This document shows positions 32,429-41,885 of a stretch of DNA of 64,000 nt, piece after piece. Origin of the DNA: Penicillus capitatus (lineage: Eukaryota; Chlorophyta); NCBI GenBank assembly GCA_965649825.1, contig OZ287706.1, forward strand, positions 806,001-870,000, written 5' to 3'. The notes under the pieces were generated by a model that was not told the origin of the DNA, did not search any database, and worked only from the letters and a program-made list of their open reading frames with translations. Both the position numbers and the translations under genes were made by a program. How positions within the stretch are numbered: position 1 is the first letter of the stretch; each line of letters opens with the position of its first letter.

Positions 32429-33630
32429 ATGGCGACACGACGCCCTCCTCGTCTTTCCCTGTTTCCGATCGGTCTCATACTGACAACGATCGCTCTACAT
32501 ACCCTCGCAGAGCCAACGTGTACTGTCGACCGATATCTCAACGAATGCGGTAGGCCACGTCTCGCTGTTGCCCGAGACTTAACAGCGACGCTATACCAGG
32601 ATACTTTGGCATTCAACAAGCCGAATGCGAAAGTAGAGGTTGCTGCTGGAATCCGCATGTTCCACAGGGACAACCTTGGTGCTTCTACAAGAATGGCGGC
32701 TACAAGTACTTCGCACCAGAGCTACCTCGTGTCGACTGCGGTAAGCACAGAAAGCTTATTTTCTTGGAACGAGGAATGGAATGCTCAGGTTATTATGGCA
32801 TTCAGAAAGGGGAATGCGAGGATCGTGGATGCATGTTTGCGCCTGCGACTGGAGAACCCTGGTGCTTCTTCCCCAACACCAACACCGATCCAGACACGTG
32901 TCCTTCCCGTCGCGTCGAGTGCGGTAAGCGGGCAGCGAAAGAGCGCCGCCTTTCTAACCGTCCCCTCCTTCCCGCAGGTTTTGTTGGAATCGATCAGGAC
33001 GGGTGTGAAAGCAGAGGGTGTTGTTGGTATCCTCTGGAACCGGGATCTGCAGAGCCCTGGTGTTTCAACAGCATTTACTCCGAACCTGCCACTGTCGCCG
33101 AGGCATCACCCGAAGAATCAACAGAGACGACACCACTACCCGTAGCATCAACAGAAGAGACGCCAGTCGTGGAGTTGCCACCCGAGCTCGAAGGAATAAT
33201 GGTTCCAGAAGAGGAGGAAGAAGGATTGGGTGTTCATACCCAACCAGAAGAAAGCCCTGCAACAGTAGTGGGCGAACAGACAGGAGAGCCGGCAACGGAG
33301 GCATCGGCTGAAGCGCCTGCCATGGCCGAGAGCGTGACTGTGTTGCCGAATGAGCATCTGCAGGACGAGACCTCTCAATCCATGGAATTTAATTTCGACA
33401 TCGATGCGTTGGAGAAGGACGTTCCGAAGTCGGCTTATTCCCAAAACCATCAGGATGGTTTTCGCGTACCCTGTGATACGGAAGCACTAACAGAACACGA
33501 GTGTCTGGCGATTGTGGAATGCCATTGGGTTCCGGAAGTGACGTCTGGATTCGGTGCTTGTATGAAGCGCCTTTCCGATCCAGGACGTCGCAGCATGGGA
33601 AAATTCTTCAAACCCAGAACCATTTACTAG
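32429..33630 (+). CDS. Secreted trefoil (P-type) repeat protein 2
   Basis: Exons 32429-32549, 32600-32740, 32789-32923 and 32978-33630 (introns 50, 48 and 54 bp) give 349 residues. Exon 1 encodes a signal peptide. Exons 2 and 3 each encode one trefoil-type motif (GIQQAECESRGCCWNP...PWCFY in exon 2; the third-exon copy has C-M instead of CC). Exon 4 encodes a third, followed by a Glu/Thr/Pro-rich region and a Cys-containing C-terminal segment (CLAIVECHW). As in the 25-kb gene, all introns are phase 1 in the Gly codon at domain borders, so the genes share one exon grammar. The acidic tail resembles the tails of the other trefoil genes in style but not in sequence. Confidence 0.8.
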
Positions 33631-33923
33631 ACCTCGGGCGATTGCAGAACATGGAGATTGTGCCCTAAGGCAACAGAATCCAAATCTTCCACGCAATCTT
33701 TGCCACCAATGTTCAATTCATCTTTTTTTTTCTTGCTCAGCGGCAGGTCTCTGACCAATGGGTCGATGAAGCGCAGCGATGAATCGATCTTAATATTCGA
33801 GGCAAGAGACACCCAGAATCTATGTAACCGACAATCCGATATTTGCCCGATTTCGCTTCTCATGCGTTTTTTCATGCCATGCGGATCACTCCTCGGTCGA
33901 CGCGCGGGTTTCACTGCGGACAA
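33627..33923 (-). CDS. Possible small protein, convergent with trefoil gene 2
   Basis: A 99-codon minus-strand frame whose stop overlaps the trefoil stop by four bases. The C-terminal 60 residues look protein-like. The first 15 residues are Arg/Pro-rich and may not be translated. No domain recognised. Confidence 0.25.
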   Translation of the reverse strand: MSAVKPARRPRSDPHGMKKRMRSEIGQISDCRLHRFWVSLASNIKIDSSLRFIDPLVRDLPLSKKKKDELNIGGKDCVEDLDSVALGHNLHVLQSPEV

Positions 33924-33986
33924 CGACGTGTCGAGATTCGTCGACTAAGCCGTTTCCTTCACATGTGTGTAACAGCGCGTCATCAG

Positions 33987-35189
33987 ATGGCAGCGATGAG
34001 CATTTCCGTCAAAGCGCCGTATGGCGCCATCGGTTCAGGAAACCTTCCGGCTTTGCGACAGGTCTCGTTGCGTCGTCTCTACGCGCTAAAGGATCGTTTT
34101 CTTTGATAGGCCCTAGCTCAAGACGAGACGCTCCATAACATCACTAGTGCGGACGACGGTAGTTCAGGATTTCGTGCCGACGTCGTGCATTCGGCACTGA
34201 AGACGTCCCGAATGGGCCATCTTCTACTGCACGCGTCAGAGTTGCCGTCGACGCAGGACACGCTGAAACGGCATCAATCTGTTCTCCTCGACGGGACGCT
34301 CTGCCTTGCGATGAGACAATTGTCTGGTCGAGGTGGGTCGCCTCACACATCGATGCGTGTAAGATGGCGTCGACCTTCACAGGTCGAAGGGACAACCAGT
34401 GGAAGTCGCCCGTCGGATGTCTCATGTTCAGTGTCTACACGCGATTTGAATTCGACCCTACACTCTCCCCTTTTCTAAACTACATCGTGTGCCTTGCTAT
34501 CGCCCGAGCCATCGAAAAGCTTTCCTTCAAGAAACTTTCCGTTTGATGCCATTTTCGATCGAGGACGACGGTTAAAAGGCGGTTGTAGGGTCATTGTGTG
34601 AGGGTCGATATCAAGTGGCCGAATGATATATACTATCAAGGGCTCAAAATCGGCGGCATACTCCTGCAGTCATCTCTGCGGGGAAAAGAATTCCAACTCA
34701 TCACAGGCAAGAGCTATTATGCACGTCACATCACTCTATTACTCTCGCTTTCAGGCATCGGTCTCAATGTTCTGAACGAGCGTCCGACGACCTGTCTCTC
34801 GAGCATCTTTAAAGAACACGTCATGCGACACGGTCTGGAAGAAATGGACGATCCACTGACCCTCGAAGACACCCTGGCTGAGATCCTGAACGAACTGGAG
34901 CCTCTCTTCGATGTAAGGATTGCAACAAAGAAGGGTATCCCTCGAAGAGCTTCGTGTATTCTAGCATTTCGCTGAAAATGGTTTTGACGAGGCGACGCAG
35001 AACGACTATCTGGAGCGCTGGATCCACAGTGATCAGACTCTCCAGATCGAATCGTCGTCAGTCACTATCAAAGGCATTGCGCAAAGTGGCTTCCTCCTAG
35101 CTCAGACGGAAACGGGCGAGACGATCGAGCTTTTTCCAGACGGCAATTCGATCGACATGCTCCAAGGACTCATCATGAAGCGAACCTAA
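33987..35189 (+). CDS. Biotin-protein ligase
   Basis: Attaches biotin to carboxylases via biotinyl-AMP. Exons 33987-34061, 34110-34332, 34383-34540, 34589-34706, 34755-34912 and 34965-35189 give 318 residues with all phases matching. Visible family marks: the STQD-type start of the catalytic domain (ELPSTQDTL), the biotin-loop GRGRRDNQWKSPVGCLMFS, the lysine motif DIKWPNDIY, GGILLQ, GIGLNV, and the C-terminal cap ending FPDGNSIDMLQGLI. Introns are 48-52 bp, and the one after 34706 begins GCAAGA (GC-AG). The start is the first of two in-frame ATGs; the second is three codons on. Length matches the catalytic-domain-only type rather than the long animal form. Confidence 0.9.
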
Positions 35190-35290
35190 TCGGCGAACGA
35201 GGAAAAAACGACTGCGATGTGACAGATCACTAACCAACCGCAAGCTGATGTCACGGTCGCGTAAGGCGTTACCCATCAAGGCGTAAACAT

Positions 35291-35542
35291 TTAAACACTC
35301 CCTCGTGACACGATCGTCCTTCTATTCAGATGCTCGGGCACCGGCTTCAAACAGCGACCCCCTGTAACGTGGCTGTGCCACGTCTTCGTCTTCTTCGATG
35401 CTCTGCGAAGCAGGCCACATCGGATGTCCGTCGTCAACCAAGAAGCGAAAACGTCTCTGGCGCTTTCTTCGTCGATCACACTTGCATTGGTAACGACACC
35501 AAGGGTCCATTCGCCTGTAAGCGCCATCGCCCACCCACCCAT
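35291..35542 (-). CDS. Possible small protein, divergent from MBL-fold gene
   Basis: A minus-strand frame of 83 codons from an ATG at 35542, with protein-like composition in its first half. It lies head to head with the metallo-beta-lactamase-fold gene. No domain recognised; the end may be affected by introns. Confidence 0.3.
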   Translation of the reverse strand: MGGWAMALTGEWTLGVVTNASVIDEESARDVFASWLTTDIRCGLLRRASKKTKTWHSHVTGGRCLKPVPEHLNRRTIVSRGSV

Positions 35543-35601
35543 CTCTAGACTGCGACACCTGTCGGTGGATGTCGCCTTCGGTGTTCACGCGCGTCGGCGA
35601 C

Positions 35602-36535
35602 ATGTCGGCCGTGACGCGGCAGCCCGGAAGCGATGCTGAACGTCAAGCCAGTCTCCAAGCACTGCTTTCATGCCCAACGTCTGTCGGCATGTGGATGGAT
35701 CGATCTGTCATGTATTTTGTCGTACAGGTCGTCGATTCATGTGAACAAGCTTGAGAAGGGCGAACTAAAAGACATCCATGCGTCGTTTCCTTTGCCATTG
35801 GCGCACTCGGCAGATATCTTCTGTTGCGGTTATGCGGCGGAGAACACGTTTGCAGCGACGTCATACGTTATCAAGAGCCCCGGAGGCAATGTCTTGGTCG
35901 ACTGCCCCCGTTTTGTACCGACGCTAGTCAAACGTCTTGACGAAATGGGCGGTATTCAATACATCTTTCTCACACACATGTCACTCTTTGTGTCGTTTGG
36001 CGCAATCTGAATGCGATTCTGTGTAGTGATGACGTGTGGGATCATGCGAAATGGGCGAAGCATTACGGCGCGACGCGCATCATCCATGAAGCTGAGGTGA
36101 ATCACCAAACGAGCGATTGTGAGACGCAGCTGGTCGGGGAGGGACCGTGGCTGGTGGGAGAGAATGGAGATCAAAATGAGATGGAGATTCTACACACACC
36201 CGGTCATACGCTTGGCAGTATCACGCTGTGGCACAAACCCTCGAGGACCATGTTTACAGGTTTGTCTCTTGACGGACAGATCGATGATCGAGTACGATAG
36301 AGCGATGTTGGGTGGCACAGGTGATCATGTATCTTATTCGGCCAGAGTGGGAGGCCTGAGTATCTTTCCGAGATACAATCACCATAGCAAGGCAGTTCAG
36401 ATGGAGAGTGTACGCAAGCTTTTGGATTACGATTTCTTGCATGTGCTTCCGGGTCACGGACGTCGCATCTCGTTTGAGAATGCGGCTGAAAGAGATGCTC
36501 GATTTCATGCCTTTCTGGACAGTCAGCCTGTATAG
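35602..36535 (+). CDS. Metallo-beta-lactamase-fold hydrolase
   Basis: Glyoxalase-II-like fold with two metal sites. Seen in order: an N-terminal helix region; NTFAATSYVIKSPGGNVLVD; FLTHIDDVWDHAKW, assembled across a 52-bp intron (about 35975-36026) and giving the H-x-D-D-x-x-D-H form typical of a plant and bacterial subgroup; LHTPGHTLGSITL; FTGDHVSYSA, joined across a 61-bp intron near 36258-36318; and VLPGHGRRI. The stop is TAG at 36533-36535. The first exon boundary (donor near 35685, 37-bp intron) is less certain. Substrate unknown; some relatives act with ferredoxin or on thioesters. Confidence 0.75.
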
Positions 36536-36849
36536 CAGGAAGTGTGTCTCGTTGTTGGTACTGGATATCATGAACGTGCATGGACGAAACCATCTCTGCC
36601 AAAAACTATGATCGAGGGATCTTGCGTCGTTCGTTCGATCGCTCTTCTATGGAGAAAGCTCTGCATTGTTGCTAATCCGATGTTCCCGCGAATCGATGAG
36701 ATGCGCTTAGCAAGATGGTAGAATATGTTTTATCGGAGATCGTCTTCAGGCAAAGCAATATTCATTCCAAGCACACACCAGACTCTTCCATTGCTACAGA
36801 TTCGATGGACAAACCATGGAGGGCTTGAAAATCAGCTGGATTAGAATGA
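36536..36849. other. Intergenic region between convergent genes
   Basis: Lies between the stop of the metallo-beta-lactamase-fold gene and the stop of TerD-C2 gene B. No open frame of note and no RNA gene seen. Confidence 0.4.
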
Positions 36850-38188
36850 TCATGGTGGCAGATCCATGATAGAAATTTGCAATGCTATTTGGCCAGTGAT
36901 AAAACGATCGTGGAGATCCTCTTTCCGAGAAGATCCCAAAAAGAACCAACGGAGATGCTGTCCCGGTCCAAAACGGTACAGATCCCTTGCCCGAATCAAA
37001 ATTTGGCCCATGAAATCATCGTTCCTAACGAAATGGTGATGGAACACATCAATCCTGAGGCTTTCCGTCTCATTACCTGATAGATTTCCCAGATCGAACA
37101 TGAGCTCAGTGTTCCATTTCGGTGCCAGTGTTCTTCTTTTCCGCAAGGATCGTATCTTCTTGCCCATGAAAGTCACGACAAAATAGGGATGGGTGAAACG
37201 CGTTTTAAGGATCGACGAATGCTGTTTTGCTGCCAATCCCGTCCCTTGCAGCACTCGAATGTGTACGCGTCGTTGAAGGGAAACGGCTGAGGATTCGTGT
37301 CGGAAGCACATCAGATTTGTGGGATTCTACAAAGCAGAGACATCAGCGAGGCGATCGATTGGTGTATTGACTTCTTTCTACCTTTAGAATGGAATCAAGG
37401 GTGTGTCCGGTACAGGGTATGCCCAGACTGCGATAGTGCCAGTTGCTGCTTTCGTGTGAAAGCAACACGATGAAAGCGGCATGACCCGTGAGTCGGTTCA
37501 GTTCAAAACTCCAGATCTTATCGATCAGATCGACAGAATCGCGACCATGAAAGCTGAGATGCGCGATTCCATCTTTGATCTACAATCGACCGTCTGATGC
37601 GTTTCCGATCGGAAGTGGAAAAAACGAACTTGTGAAAGCGAAGTTTTTCCATCGGAGATGTGAATGACAAAAGCAATATACCAGATGTGATGATGAATCG
37701 ATGACAGTTTCATGTAAATTCTCTCGCCCGCCTTGCCGTTTCTTTGCCGTTTTCCCTCTGCTTGGTGATGTACATCTCCATACACACTGTTGCGATGCGC
37801 CACGCTGATTGATTCTTTAAAACTGTAATTGCGACGAAACATCACGGCGGAGAGATGCACATCCGGATCGCTGAAAGAGAGAGTCTTGTCATGGATGAAG
37901 GATGGCGGCACTGACTGACCTCTGATGAGATAGACAAACGCATACGTCTTCTACAGACAAAGGAATGGCATTCGGCATCCATTTGGACCTCTCCCACTCT
38001 GCATCGCATATCATGTGCTGCTCTGCTCGACCGTTTTTGCAATGAACTGTACACCAAGCTTTAGTGGGAAGCACGATTTGACGAACATGGATCGTCACTT
38101 GAGATCTGTCCCGTGCGAGATGAAGTCGAGGGGCATCGGAATGGATTTGCGCGATAGAGGTGTGACATCTTGTGTCCTTTCGCGGCAT
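36850..38188 (-). CDS. TerD-C2 fusion protein B
   Basis: Exons 37946-38188, 37630-37914, 37382-37579 and 36850-37326 give about 400 residues. The TerD part has SDPDVHLSAVMF, GERIYMKLSSIHHHIWYIAF and the closing SNWHYRSLGIPCTGHTLDSIL, a clear match to gene A's end of TerD. An NPTNL linker follows, in the same place as NPANL in gene A. The C2 domain then has RVLQGTGLAAK, PYFVVTFMGKK, LAPKWN, IDVF and DDFMGQI. Compared with gene A the strand-2 Asp residues of the C2 calcium site are largely replaced (FTHPYF for SDPYF, VFHHHF for VYDRDP), so calcium binding may be lost. The first intron is only 31 bp and may be misplaced. The 80 N-terminal residues are not recognised. Confidence 0.7.
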
Positions 38189-38346
38189 CTGATTTGAACC
38201 GTGTTCTCTCGACAAGGACTTGGTTAATGGATCGGCGATGCATTGTCGGGCGGAGAGTCAAAAAACAATGCACAGGTTTGCGACATGCGTGCCGGAATAT
38301 AACGGATGTCCGTCACTCTCACTTACGTTTACGTGATAAGATGTCA

Positions 38347-39178
38347 TCATGACGATGCGATAAGTAACTTTTGGACATGGTTGTTCAATAGATGGTGCAC
38401 ATGTAGCAACTGTCCAAACACATTGAGCGTGAATAAATCGATCTTCCGAACGCGAAACATGTAAGGAACGAAGGAATCTTCGGTGACTGTCATATCGTCT
38501 GCAGGTGAGACAAATTCGATTGTCAAAGATAGCTCTGCACGTGCGAATGGGGATGCTCGCTCGCTAGAGAATGCAAGAAGATATAGTGATAGTTTCCGGC
38601 TGCTAGACTTTACTTGGTTATCGCGGTACCTGAACTGCCGTCTGTTCGATTGGTGAACGTGTTGTGAAGTTGATGTAGGAATGGCAATAGGCGTAGTAGA
38701 CTGCTTCAAGCTAGAAAGGAAAAGCCAGAACGCCTTGCATGATGGATGGAGGCACATGTGTCCTATAGAAATCGAGAAATCGTCGGCGGTGGAAGATGGG
38801 CTGAACACTGACGAACGGATGCCGCATGAAGAATGCATGATGATACGCCCCGCATCTCGAAAAAAGATGCTGACCATGACCCGCTTAACAAAGTGTCGGA
38901 GAGAGTATCCGGATCCAGCCGAGGGGGAATGGATGGATGCAACTTCTGCCGTTCTATTTTGATTCCGACACCAGATGGCGACGGCGAATAGGGAATGATA
39001 GAACAGATTCAAAAGTAAACGCCTGCAATCGTGTGATGCACCTTGAAGCTGTCGTTTCTTCCTCCATCTCACGCATCAAGACCGTCCTCGCTACGAGCTC
39101 CGCGTTTGAATTCCATGGCTTTTGCGTGGAGCTACGATAAGCATCAGAAAGACAAATTAACAACTGTATACGACTCAC
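38347..39178 (-). CDS. Hypothetical protein, several exons
   Basis: A minus-strand frame ends at 38347 after about 240 open codons, of which the last 75 have good protein character (ELSLTIEF, VPYMFRVRKIDLFTLNVFGQ). A second frame at 38990-39178 is also protein-like. Introns of about 50 bp probably join them near 38960-39000, but I did not find a unique solution. It ends about 160 bp upstream of TerD-C2 gene B in the same orientation. No family recognised. Confidence 0.4.
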
Positions 39179-39180
39179 AC

Positions 39181-39547
39181 AGATCCTGGGAACTTGATCT
39201 CATGCTTAGTGTCTAATACTGACTGACATTAAAGACATTCTTGACATCAAGTGAAACCCAGATAGGCTTGAAGGTGAAAAATGAGAAAATGTCCGCTTGG
39301 CAGCTGCCCAAAAAAGAACATCCGGACATCAGACTCAACCTAGGAATAATGAGTAGAATGTGAAGGCCAAGGAGGTGCTGGTGTGGTTTTGTTAAACACA
39401 TTAATGCTGACAACAATGGATCAGACAACAAATAAGACATGAGAATAATTGATTCCTTCTGGACAAATCTGACAGCAAAAAAAAAACTCAAAGCAGGTAC
39501 ATTTCGGGCAGACTCGAGAACAGAAAGAGTGAGATTCTAGTAGGATG
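39181..39547. other. Intergenic region
   Basis: AT-rich gap between the hypothetical gene and the stop of the second PLL-like gene. Nothing supported. Confidence 0.35.
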
Positions 39548-40804
39548 CTAAAACTTGTAGATGATCTCCACCATGTGGCCGGTGTATCCGCGAGAGTAGC
39601 ATGCGATCATTGCTCTGTTGACCACCACGCAGGAAGGCTTTTCGATAAGAGACTGGGCCGAAGAAACCCACTCGGACCACGAGTCGCCATCAAAAGACTT
39701 GTGCATGAGGGCACGATCTGCTCCGATCAGGAAACAGTGCAAACTCTCTTCCATTGCCAGACACTCTGGAGAGGAAATAAAATTGCCACCAAGATCTTCC
39801 CAGTCCTCCCACTTCTCTTCAATCATAACCCTGTGCATCAGCTGATTGTTTTTGCCAAGTACGAACACGTCGAGGCGATCCGAGTCCAGGCTTGTCACGG
39901 AGATACGGTTTTTGCCCATTCCACCCAGCGTCTTCTCTGAATTGCCCACTCCGCCAAAGAGCCACTGCTGACTTGTGACCTGATTGTCAGCATCCAGCAC
40001 AAAACACTCGTCAGCATCGCCATCTTCACGTTCAAGGCATGTCGGTGCTGTTGCCATTGATTCCATGTGAAGATGTTTTGGTGTATCCCAACCACCATAG
40101 CGTGAGCTCTCGACGGACCACAGTGAGTTGTGCATGTCTCTGTAGAAGCACGTCACCCTGCCACTGCGGCGCATGAACGTCGAAGGCACCTCCAGAGCAA
40201 CGGCATTCGCAATCGGCACCCAATCAGACCATCCATCACCCTTTGCCATCCGACCCATCAAATGATTAGACTGGTTCAGAGCCACAAGCATGAACTTTCG
40301 CGCGGAGACGCCCACGGCGACGACCTCATCTCGAACTTTTCCTACGGTATCTACAGATTTCTGCGGCTCTCCATTCATGATGGTCTTCTGATATACTGTC
40401 TGCGTTTCGGCATTAACATAAAAACAGTCCACCCGGTTTCTCTTGTAAGAGACGCACGACGGAGGTGACGAGAGAATATCGCCAACGATAAGCTTGCACG
40501 AGACCACAGAGTTGTCTTCCGCTACGTTGAGAAATGCGGGGCGGGCGCGAGTCAGGGGCATGTACGCATTCGTCAGCGACATAGACTCGAGAGTACACGG
40601 GCAACATTCGACTTCGTCAAGCATTCTGCTCATTTTTCGCGGCTTTCCCGTGCAAGGACAACAGAGCCCATGTAAATCCGGCACTTTGAAAACGTCGATC
40701 TTCCATTCGTCGGCGATATCGATTCCGTGAACGAAGGAAAAAACGAGAAAAAGAAGTAAAACGGTGTTTCTGCCTGGAGATAAAACGTTTCGCGAGGGAC
40801 TCAT
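39548..40804 (-). CDS. Secreted PLL-like beta-propeller protein, copy 2
   Basis: An intronless 418-residue paralogue of the 14.7-kb gene. I start it at the ATG at 40804, not at the open frame's earlier ATG (40942), because a typical signal peptide (LLLFLVFSF core) begins there and the length then matches copy 1. The paired CPC motifs are kept (CCPCTG, CCPCTL). The blade repeats and the terminal CYSRGYTGHMVEI are conserved. Relative to copy 1 several blades have changed the W-x-x-W spacing residues, so ligand preference may differ. Confidence 0.75.
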   Translation of the reverse strand: MSPSRNVLSPGRNTVLLLFLVFSFVHGIDIADEWKIDVFKVPDLHGLCCPCTGKPRKMSRMLDEVECCPCTLESMSLTNAYMPLTRARPAFLNVAEDNSVVSCKLIVGDILSSPPSCVSYKRNRVDCFYVNAETQTVYQKTIMNGEPQKSVDTVGKVRDEVVAVGVSARKFMLVALNQSNHLMGRMAKGDGWSDWVPIANAVALEVPSTFMRRSGRVTCFYRDMHNSLWSVESSRYGGWDTPKHLHMESMATAPTCLEREDGDADECFVLDADNQVTSQQWLFGGVGNSEKTLGGMGKNRISVTSLDSDRLDVFVLGKNNQLMHRVMIEEKWEDWEDLGGNFISSPECLAMEESLHCFLIGADRALMHKSFDGDSWSEWVSSAQSLIEKPSCVVVNRAMIACYSRGYTGHMVEIIYKF

Positions 40805-41188
40805 CTTTGCTTTGTGTATAAGTCGAGAGGTGTATGGTTCGTGAATTGAATCTTGACCGAACGCGAAAACGAATTGAGATTGAAACGCTACGACCGGTCC
40901 GTCTTCTGATTGGTTATTAAGGGATCCATCTAGACACGGCACGTATTGTTCCGTCTGCGTCCGGCCCCGGAAAAAGTACTCCCGAAACCGTTTTAGGAGG
41001 TCGCGGGGGTTTACGTAGCTACGGCGTCATGATTTCTTCGCAATGGAAGGCTTCGGAAAACGGCGTCGAAAGGAAAGTAGCAGTTTCAAGGCAGTTGCAC
41101 AAATACCCGTCGGAACCTTTCCTGTCGAACTTCAACCGCGTTAAAGCCTATCTTCCGTTGAGGACGCGTCCGAGGCACGACGCCTCCA
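40805..41188. other. Intergenic region
   Basis: Promoter side of the copy 2 PLL-like gene and 3' side of the small membrane gene. No coding or RNA gene supported. Confidence 0.35.
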
Positions 41189-41595
41189 TTACGTGAAGAG
41201 CCAATGGATTCTCCAAACTGTCATCCTAATGAAAATTCTGTGAAACACGATACCATTGGGTGCCGGTGACACTGTGCTTGGAATCGAAGAGCATAGATAC
41301 ACTACTAAGCACATAAACGAAAGACAGAGAAGTCCAATGCAAAACGCGTGTTGTTTCCTAGAAATGCATATTGGTGCAGGTATCCAATTCCAGACATGCA
41401 GCCGAAGCGGGTTTTGCATAATATCTGGAGACTGTCTGGCTCTCTGCGGCGAAGCCTGTCGTTGAGCCGACGCAAAATTTCGGAAGCAGGCATCGACTGG
41501 ATCAATACGGAGAGGCCAATCGTGTCTGGGGGAGACTCAGAGTGGAAGCGTGTGTCTGTACGGTAAACAACAGTAACAGCTACGGGAGGTGCCAT
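41189..41595 (-). CDS. Small single-pass membrane protein
   Basis: Two minus-strand exons separated by a GT-AG intron of about 38 bp (near 41352-41389) give roughly 122 residues. The soluble N-terminal part (ATG at 41595) has alternating strand/helix character loosely like a ubiquitin-type fold. A strong hydrophobic segment near the C-terminus suggests a tail-anchored protein. Its ATG overlaps the stop of the next upstream frame (41595-41885), which starts with a basic, protein-like N-terminus; the two might be one gene. No confident family. Confidence 0.4.
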
Positions 41596-41885
41596 CAGTG
41601 GATTCTGCTCTCATGTACCTCGAAAGTAGATTCTCTGCCTGCCTCTTGTATATCGTTCTTATCGAATGTCTGCATGACGTCCAATCTATCGACAACGGAC
41701 TCGGATTTGGGCAAATAGGATGGGCTACAACAATTTAGAGGCGGCAGTGAATTCAAGCATTCGGATGGAGATGTCACACGTGTCCACGCACACCCTTGAG
41801 TACTACTCTGTTTGATCGTCATATAAAATTCCTCGTCATCTGGCGCGACAAGGCGCTTTCTCGATCGTCTCTCCAACTTGTCCAC
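41595..41885 (-). CDS. Possible 5' exon or small gene
   Basis: A 96-codon minus-strand frame. The first 26 residues (ERRSRKRLVAPDDEEFY) look like a true protein start; the rest is less convincing and may hold an intron. It overlaps the start of the membrane-protein frame by a TGATG-type junction, so they are probably parts of one transcript. Confidence 0.3.
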   Translation of the reverse strand: MDKLERRSRKRLVAPDDEEFYMTIKQSSTQGCAWTRVTSPSECLNSLPPLNCCSPSYLPKSESVVDRLDVMQTFDKNDIQEAGRESTFEVHESRIH

